Part shown: in pieces, positions 59,797-64,000 of the stretch
Layout of the letters: every line of letters starts with the position of its first letter
How positions within the stretch are numbered: the stretch's first letter is position 1
Source of the DNA: WTFY01 sp965205685
Lineage (GTDB): Bacteria; Pseudomonadota; Gammaproteobacteria; UBA4575
Length of the DNA stretch: 64,000 nt
Assembly: GCA_965205685.1 (NCBI GenBank)
Contig: OZ242174.1
Location: 62,001 to 126,000 of the forward strand
Direction of reading: 5' to 3'
Position numbers and translations under genes: made by a program
Notes under the pieces: generated by a model
The model's database searches: none
The model's input: only the letters and a program-made list of their open reading frames with translations
Told to the model about the DNA's origin: nothing

Positions 59797-61337
59797 CGGT
59801 CGACCCCACCAATCCTCATATTGACACCCAAAACTTCCAGAAAGTTTTCTTCCTGTCTGAGTTCTGCAACCGTCAAGGGGTGTTTTTGCAGCCATTTTTG
59901 GGCCAGTACGATTTCTGCGCAGCCGGCGCTCTTTCGCACTTTCACGGGTGGCAACTTTTTCGGCACACGGTCGCGGTTGATCAGCACGGCCAGTCTCAGG
60001 ATGACAATCATGTACATGGCCTGGTTCTGCCATTGGGCCGGCAACTGGTCGACCAGTTCCATGCTGATTTTACGCCGGTGGTTGCCTACCAGACAGGCAA
60101 GCAAGCGCTGCTCGTTCCATGAGAACCCGGGCAGGTCGCCATTATTCAGTATGTACGCGCCATGCCGGTGATAACGCGAATGGGAGATGTCCAGGCCGAT
60201 CTCGTGCAAATCGGCAGCCCATATCAAAAAAGGATACGCCAAGTCTTTATCAATTTTGAGGACATTGGATACTTTTTCCAGCAGCCGCAATGCTGCAGTC
60301 TTGATCCTTGCCGAATGCTCGGAATCCACATGGTAGCGACGCATCAGGGAAAGCACGGTCCTGTCCCGTGTGTCATGGTGGTGGATCCGGCCTTCCAAGT
60401 CGTACAACAAGCCTTCACGAAGACCGCCTTCCGAGGCGGTCATTTCTTCTATCTCGAACTCGGAAAAAATTGCCTTCAGTACGACCAGCCCGCCGGCAAA
60501 CACCGGCTTTCGTTCCCTTGCCAGCGAATCGAACTGCACATGCTCCATGTTTTTCGCTGCTTGCAATTCGGTGATCAGCCCTCCAATGCCTCGGTACGTG
60601 ATGCCACGATCACTTAATTCGCACTCTCGCATCAGCTGGTCAATGGTCCGGATCGTGCCCGCCGTGCCTACCGCAAAATCCCAGCCAAGGTTCTTCACCG
60701 AAGCAATAATCGGCCGCAACTGCAACTTGGCCTCGATCAGGGCCTTCTTGAATCTCTTCTTGTCCAGGCTGCCCTGCTCGAAAAACTTCTGGCTCATCCC
60801 GACACAGCCCATCTGGACACTTTCCATCAGGATGGGACGGCTTTTCTCTCCGATGATGATTTCGGTACTGCCGCCACCGATGTCGATGACCAGCCACTTC
60901 CCTGGTGGTCCGGTGACGGAATGAATCGTGCCGTGATAGATCAGGCGGGCCTCTTCGACACCTGATATGACCTGGATCGGGTGGCCCAGCGCCTCTTCTG
61001 CTCGCTGTATGAACTCGCTGCTATTCTTGGCCCGACGAAAGGTGTTGGTCCCCACAACACGTACGGAATCAGCATGCATTTCCTGCATTCGCTGACCAAA
61101 CCGCTGCAGGCACTCGATGGCCCGGATTTGCGCATCCTCGGAGATTTTTCCTGAAGCATTGAGTCCGGCCCCGAGACGCACCATCTCCCGAATCCGGTCG
61201 ATGACCTTCAACTGGCCGTGCTCGTCGCGTGCGACCACCATGTGAAAACTGTTTGAACCCAAGTCCACCGCAGCAATGACAGAGGAAACTTCCAGCGGTG
61301 GGTCGTCGGGATGCCGGACCGGAGAAAGAGCTTCCAT
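59793..61337 (-). CDS. ppx: Exopolyphosphatase (Ppx/GppA family)
   Basis: A 514-residue protein of the sugar-kinase/ASKHA fold. The N-terminal domain starts AAVDLGSNSFHMVVARDEHG (phosphate-1 loop), the phosphate-2 loop is VIDIGGGSTEIIIGE, and the C-terminal HD-like helical domain (about 310-514) includes LHEIGLDISHSRYHRHGAYI. It removes terminal phosphates from polyphosphate; pppGpp hydrolysis is also possible in this family. Its stop codon overlaps that of ppk through a CTAG. Confidence 0.95.
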   Translation of the reverse strand: MEALSPVRHPDDPPLEVSSVIAAVDLGSNSFHMVVARDEHGQLKVIDRIREMVRLGAGLNASGKISEDAQIRAIECLQRFGQRMQEMHADSVRVVGTNTFRRAKNSSEFIQRAEEALGHPIQVISGVEEARLIYHGTIHSVTGPPGKWLVIDIGGGSTEIIIGEKSRPILMESVQMGCVGMSQKFFEQGSLDKKRFKKALIEAKLQLRPIIASVKNLGWDFAVGTAGTIRTIDQLMRECELSDRGITYRGIGGLITELQAAKNMEHVQFDSLARERKPVFAGGLVVLKAIFSEFEIEEMTASEGGLREGLLYDLEGRIHHHDTRDRTVLSLMRRYHVDSEHSARIKTAALRLLEKVSNVLKIDKDLAYPFLIWAADLHEIGLDISHSRYHRHGAYILNNGDLPGFSWNEQRLLACLVGNHRRKISMELVDQLPAQWQNQAMYMIVILRLAVLINRDRVPKKLPPVKVRKSAGCAEIVLAQKWLQKHPLTVAELRQEENFLEVLGVNMRIGGVDR

Positions 61338-61354
61338 AGACGCTGACTAGCGTA

Positions 61355-61678
61355 TCAAATGAACCCCTTGGACCCAACAAGTTTTTGTTGCAGTCTGGTG
61401 TTGACAAGCGACATCGGCAGGCATGCCTGTGGCGGTCTAAGAATCTTTGCGAACTCCCCGTAAAACCGGTTTCCATATGGGTCTACGTACTTGCCAAGGC
61501 AAGCGTTGCGTGCCTGGATCAGGCAATTCCAGCCCTCCGCTGATGCCTTGCCGGGTACAGGTTTCCTGGAACTGTAAATACCGAAGCAAAGAATACAAGC
61601 TTGGCCGCCCGGGTAGGTCGGGTAGATATCGTGATCCAGCACTGAGCCCGCGCCCGTTTGACTGCCGGTATCAAGCAA
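61355..61678 (-). CDS. Candidate cysteine-rich ORF upstream of ppx, not recognised
   Basis: The minus strand stays open for 107 codons from a TTG at 61678 to a TGA at 61355, just 17 bases before the ppx start. It contains a CILC pair and further cysteines in NCLIQARNACLGKYVDPYGN and QACLP; third codon positions are often G or C, as in neighbouring genes. However, no ATG or ribosome site gives a good beginning, no family is recognised, and no membrane helix is clear. It could be a real small protein, the remnant of a lost gene or chance. Confidence 0.35.
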   Translation of the reverse strand: MLDTGSQTGAGSVLDHDIYPTYPGGQACILCFGIYSSRKPVPGKASAEGWNCLIQARNACLGKYVDPYGNRFYGEFAKILRPPQACLPMSLVNTRLQQKLVGSKGFI

Positions 61679-61884
61679 AACCTATGGTCGTCGGCGCGAT
61701 AATTTTATATGATAGCCGCCCTCGCATTAGAACCGATGGAAATACGATAACGTCCCCAGCCTGCTTTCCCCAGTAAACCTGTAAGCAACGAGCCGCTTGC
61801 TGTGAGCCCAAGTCGGGTCCTGCCGAACCTAGATGTGGGACTGAAAGCTTAACCTGACTCAAGTCATTCAAGGAAATAATCACG
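61679..61884. promoter_or_regulatory. Upstream region of pntA
   Basis: About 200 bases before pntA. An AT-rich ATAATTTTATATGAT at about 61699-61713 could supply a -10 element, but no matching -35 stands out. A GGAAATAATCACG sequence precedes the ATG of pntA and contains a GGA ribosome site. No operator was recognised. Confidence 0.35.
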
Positions 61885-63450
61885 ATGAAGATTGGTGTCC
61901 CAAATGAAATACACAAAGACGAGCACCGTGTAGCGATGACGCCGGAAACGGCCGGCCGCCTGCAAAAGCTCGGGTATGAATGTGCCATCGAAGAGGGTGC
62001 AGGCGCGCGTGCAAAATTCACCGATGACATGTATCGGGATGCCGGGGTTGCCGTCGTCTCGGACACCCGGGAGCTGTGGGCCGGGTCCGATATCGTACTC
62101 AAGGTGCGTGCCCCGGAACAGCATGCGGACCTTGGCGTTCATGAGACTGAATTGCTGCGTGAGGGCGGAACACTGATCAGCTTTATCTGGCCTGCACAGA
62201 ATGAGGCCCTGATGGAACAACTGAAGGTGCGAAAGGCGACCGTCCTGGCCATGGACTCCGTGCCCAGAATCTCCAGGGCCCAGAAGCTCGATGCCCTGTC
62301 TTCCATGGCCAATATCGCAGGCTACCGTGCGGTCATCGAGGCGTCGAATCATTTCGGACGATTTTTTACCGGCCAGATCACTGCGGCGGGCAAGGTGCCG
62401 CCGGCCAAGATCATGGTCATTGGTGCGGGTGTTGCAGGTCTCGCAGCTGTCGGCACGGCAAACGGACTTGGCGCAATCGTGCGGGCATTTGATACGCGCC
62501 CGGAGGTCAAGCAACAGGTTGAAAGCATGGGTGCACAGTTTCTCGAGCTTGATTTTGAAGAGGAAGAAAGCGGTGGTACCGCAGGTGGTTATGCCAAAGT
62601 CATGAGCAAGGAGTTCATTGAGGCCGAGATGGCCCTGTTCCGGGAGCAGGCAAAAGAAGTCGACATCATCATCACGACGGCACTGATCCCGGGCAAACCG
62701 GCCCCAAAACTGATCCTTGAAGACATGGTCGAGATGATGAAGGAAGGTAGCGTCGTAGTTGATCTCGCGGCCGAACAAGGAGGTAACTGTGAACTGACCA
62801 GCCCGGGTGAGGTTGTAGTCAAGCATGGCGTGACGTTGATCGGCTACATGGATTTGCCAAGTCGGCTCCCGACCCAGTCCAGCCAACTGTACGGCTCCAA
62901 CCTGTGCCATCTGCTCAGTGACATGACTCCCGAAAAAGACGGCAACCTTGTCGTGGACATGGAAGATGATGTCATTCGCGGGACCACGGTGGTCCACCAG
63001 GGAGAGATCACATGGCCGCCACCGCCCATCTCTGTTTCCGCTGCTCCGGCTAAAGCGGCGGCGGCGCCGGCTCCCGTTGTGGAAGAACCGGTCAGGAAAA
63101 AAAGCGGGATCAAGTTTGCCATCACCCTGCTTGTCGCAGCGCTCGCACTATGGGGTCTGGGCAATTCTGCCCCTCCGGAATTCATGCAACATTTCACCGT
63201 GTTCGTGCTGTCCTGTTTCATCGGATACTGGGTGGTCTGGAACGTCACCCCTGCACTGCATACACCATTGATGAGTGTTACGAATGCGATCAGCAGCGTG
63301 ATCATCATTGGCGCACTGCTACAGATTGGAAGCAGCAGTGGCGTGATCGTAGTTCTGGCGACGATCTCCGTGCTGATTGCCTCGATCAACATCGGTGGCG
63401 GCTTTTTCGTTACGCAGCGCATGCTGCAGATGTTTCGTAAAGAAGAATAA
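61885..63450 (+). CDS. pntA: Proton-translocating NAD(P) transhydrogenase, alpha subunit
   Basis: A 521-residue protein in the single-chain arrangement of E. coli PntA. The NAD(H)-binding domain I covers about 1-385 (MKIGVPNEIHKDEHRVAMTP; dinucleotide-binding VIGAGVAGLAAVGTANGLGA; and the YMDLPSRLPTQSSQLYGSN motif). An Ala/Pro linker (about 395-405) follows, then the C-terminal membrane part with four helices. With PntB it couples hydride transfer from NADH to NADP+ with proton influx, providing NADPH. Separate alpha1 and alpha2 genes are not used here. Confidence 0.96.
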   Translation: MKIGVPNEIHKDEHRVAMTPETAGRLQKLGYECAIEEGAGARAKFTDDMYRDAGVAVVSDTRELWAGSDIVLKVRAPEQHADLGVHETELLREGGTLISFIWPAQNEALMEQLKVRKATVLAMDSVPRISRAQKLDALSSMANIAGYRAVIEASNHFGRFFTGQITAAGKVPPAKIMVIGAGVAGLAAVGTANGLGAIVRAFDTRPEVKQQVESMGAQFLELDFEEEESGGTAGGYAKVMSKEFIEAEMALFREQAKEVDIIITTALIPGKPAPKLILEDMVEMMKEGSVVVDLAAEQGGNCELTSPGEVVVKHGVTLIGYMDLPSRLPTQSSQLYGSNLCHLLSDMTPEKDGNLVVDMEDDVIRGTTVVHQGEITWPPPPISVSAAPAKAAAAPAPVVEEPVRKKSGIKFAITLLVAALALWGLGNSAPPEFMQHFTVFVLSCFIGYWVVWNVTPALHTPLMSVTNAISSVIIIGALLQIGSSSGVIVVLATISVLIASINIGGGFFVTQRMLQMFRKEE

Positions 63451-63464
63451 GGGAGAGCGATTTC

Positions 63465-64000
63465 ATGAACCCACAACTTTTGACAGCCTCGTACCTCGCA
63501 GCGGGTGCTCTCTTTATTCTGAGTCTGAATGGCCTGAGCCACCAGGAATCTGCACGGCGCGGCAATCTCTGCGGCATGCTCGGCATGGCAATTGCCGTGG
63601 TGGCAACCATACTGAGCGGGCAGGTCGGCGGCTTCGAAAAACTTCTTCCTGCCATGATTATCGGCGGGCTGATCGGCGCATTCATCGCCTCACGTGTGGA
63701 GATGACACAAATGCCAGAACTGGTCGCCATCCTGCACAGCTTCGTGGGGCTGGCAGCCGTACTGGTCGGCGTTTCCAGCTACCTGGACCCCAACGCACAT
63801 TTCCAGGGTGCCGAAAAGATCATCCATGAGGTGGAGGTCTTCTTGGGGGTCTTTATCGGCGCGATCACCTTTACTGGATCGGTCATTGCCTTCGGGAAAC
63901 TGAAAGGGAGCATCAGTGGCAAACCCCTGATGCTGCCGGGACGGCACTGGATGAATCTGGTGGCCTTGCTGGCCTGCATCTATTTTGGGTATGTATTCCT
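63465..64000 (+). CDS. pntB: Proton-translocating NAD(P) transhydrogenase, beta subunit, truncated by the window edge
   Basis: The first 178 codons of PntB, starting at the ATG at 63465 with a GGGAGAGCG ribosome site, 14 bases after the pntA stop. The visible part comprises several membrane helices with the conserved histidine in LVAILHSFVGLAAVLVG, needed for proton conduction, and the GAITFTGSVIAFGKL segment. The NADP(H)-binding domain III lies beyond the window. Confidence 0.95.
   Translation, partial: MNPQLLTASYLAAGALFILSLNGLSHQESARRGNLCGMLGMAIAVVATILSGQVGGFEKLLPAMIIGGLIGAFIASRVEMTQMPELVAILHSFVGLAAVLVGVSSYLDPNAHFQGAEKIIHEVEVFLGVFIGAITFTGSVIAFGKLKGSISGKPLMLPGRHWMNLVALLACIYFGYVF

Noticed and set aside
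61447..61776. Plus-strand frame of about 109 codons upstream of pntA
   Set aside because: Arg/Pro-rich composition and lack of codon bias suggest a shadow; the minus frame in the same place is better supported.
1..64000. CRISPR arrays, prophage, insertion sequences, integron attachment sites
   Set aside because: No regularly spaced repeats, transposase, integrase other than XerC or flanking duplications were found on reading.

Overview
The window is a compact chromosomal segment from a gammaproteobacterium. Several gene orders point that way: argH divergent from hemC-hemD-hemX-hemY; an lptM-type lipoprotein-lysA-(methyltransferase)-dapF-xerC; hslV-hslU-DUF971; ubiE-ubiJ-ubiB; gmk-rpoZ-spoT-ridA-recG; polA divergent from a kinase-fold thrB; and phoB-phoR with pstSCAB-phoU. 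Acidic outer-membrane proteins, a TRAP transporter and a multi-subunit cation/proton antiporter suggest a marine or saline habitat (inference). I cannot name a genus.

Layout. (1) 1-7400 is an iron-acquisition block: a truncated di-haem DUF1111 protein reading out of the left edge, a divergent TonB-dependent receptor and PepSY membrane protein, then an LbtU-type porin and an imelysin-family protein downstream of a well-formed Fur-box promoter. (2) 7638-14600: DNA polymerase I, homoserine kinase, and a TRAP transporter whose binding protein converges on the permease genes. (3) 14700-26600, all minus strand: UvrD, ubiquinone genes ubiB/J/E, HslUV, XerC, DapF, LysA and a 45-residue lipoprotein. 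(4) 26650-33000: an esterase, ArgH, and the haem genes hemCDXY. (5) 33004-40325: a ten-gene Mrp/Mbh-like antiporter operon. (6) 40344-47870: three small genes, then recG-ridA-spoT-rpoZ-gmk and a small acidic lipoprotein, with recG through the lipoprotein on the minus strand. (7) 48103-61680: phosphate and polyphosphate metabolism (phoU, pstBACS, phoRB, dgkA, ppk, ppx) with a Pho-box-like site upstream of pstS. (8) 61885-64000: pntA and the start of pntB, the proton-translocating transhydrogenase.

Within each block the genes work together: outer-membrane iron capture with periplasmic iron handling; haem synthesis from hydroxymethylbilane; a membrane antiporter; phosphate sensing, uptake and polyphosphate turnover. 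The observations most worth following up are DNA polymerase I with two of the four proofreading metal ligands replaced; an antiporter operon in archaeal Mbh gene order with three proton-channel-type subunits and an 84-residue orphan; a cysteine-rich unrecognised frame just upstream of ppx; ppk and ppx ending in one shared CTAG; and an omega subunit of RNA polymerase with an acidic tail of about 95 residues. There is no CRISPR array, prophage or intact insertion sequence, and I found no rRNA or tRNA gene.
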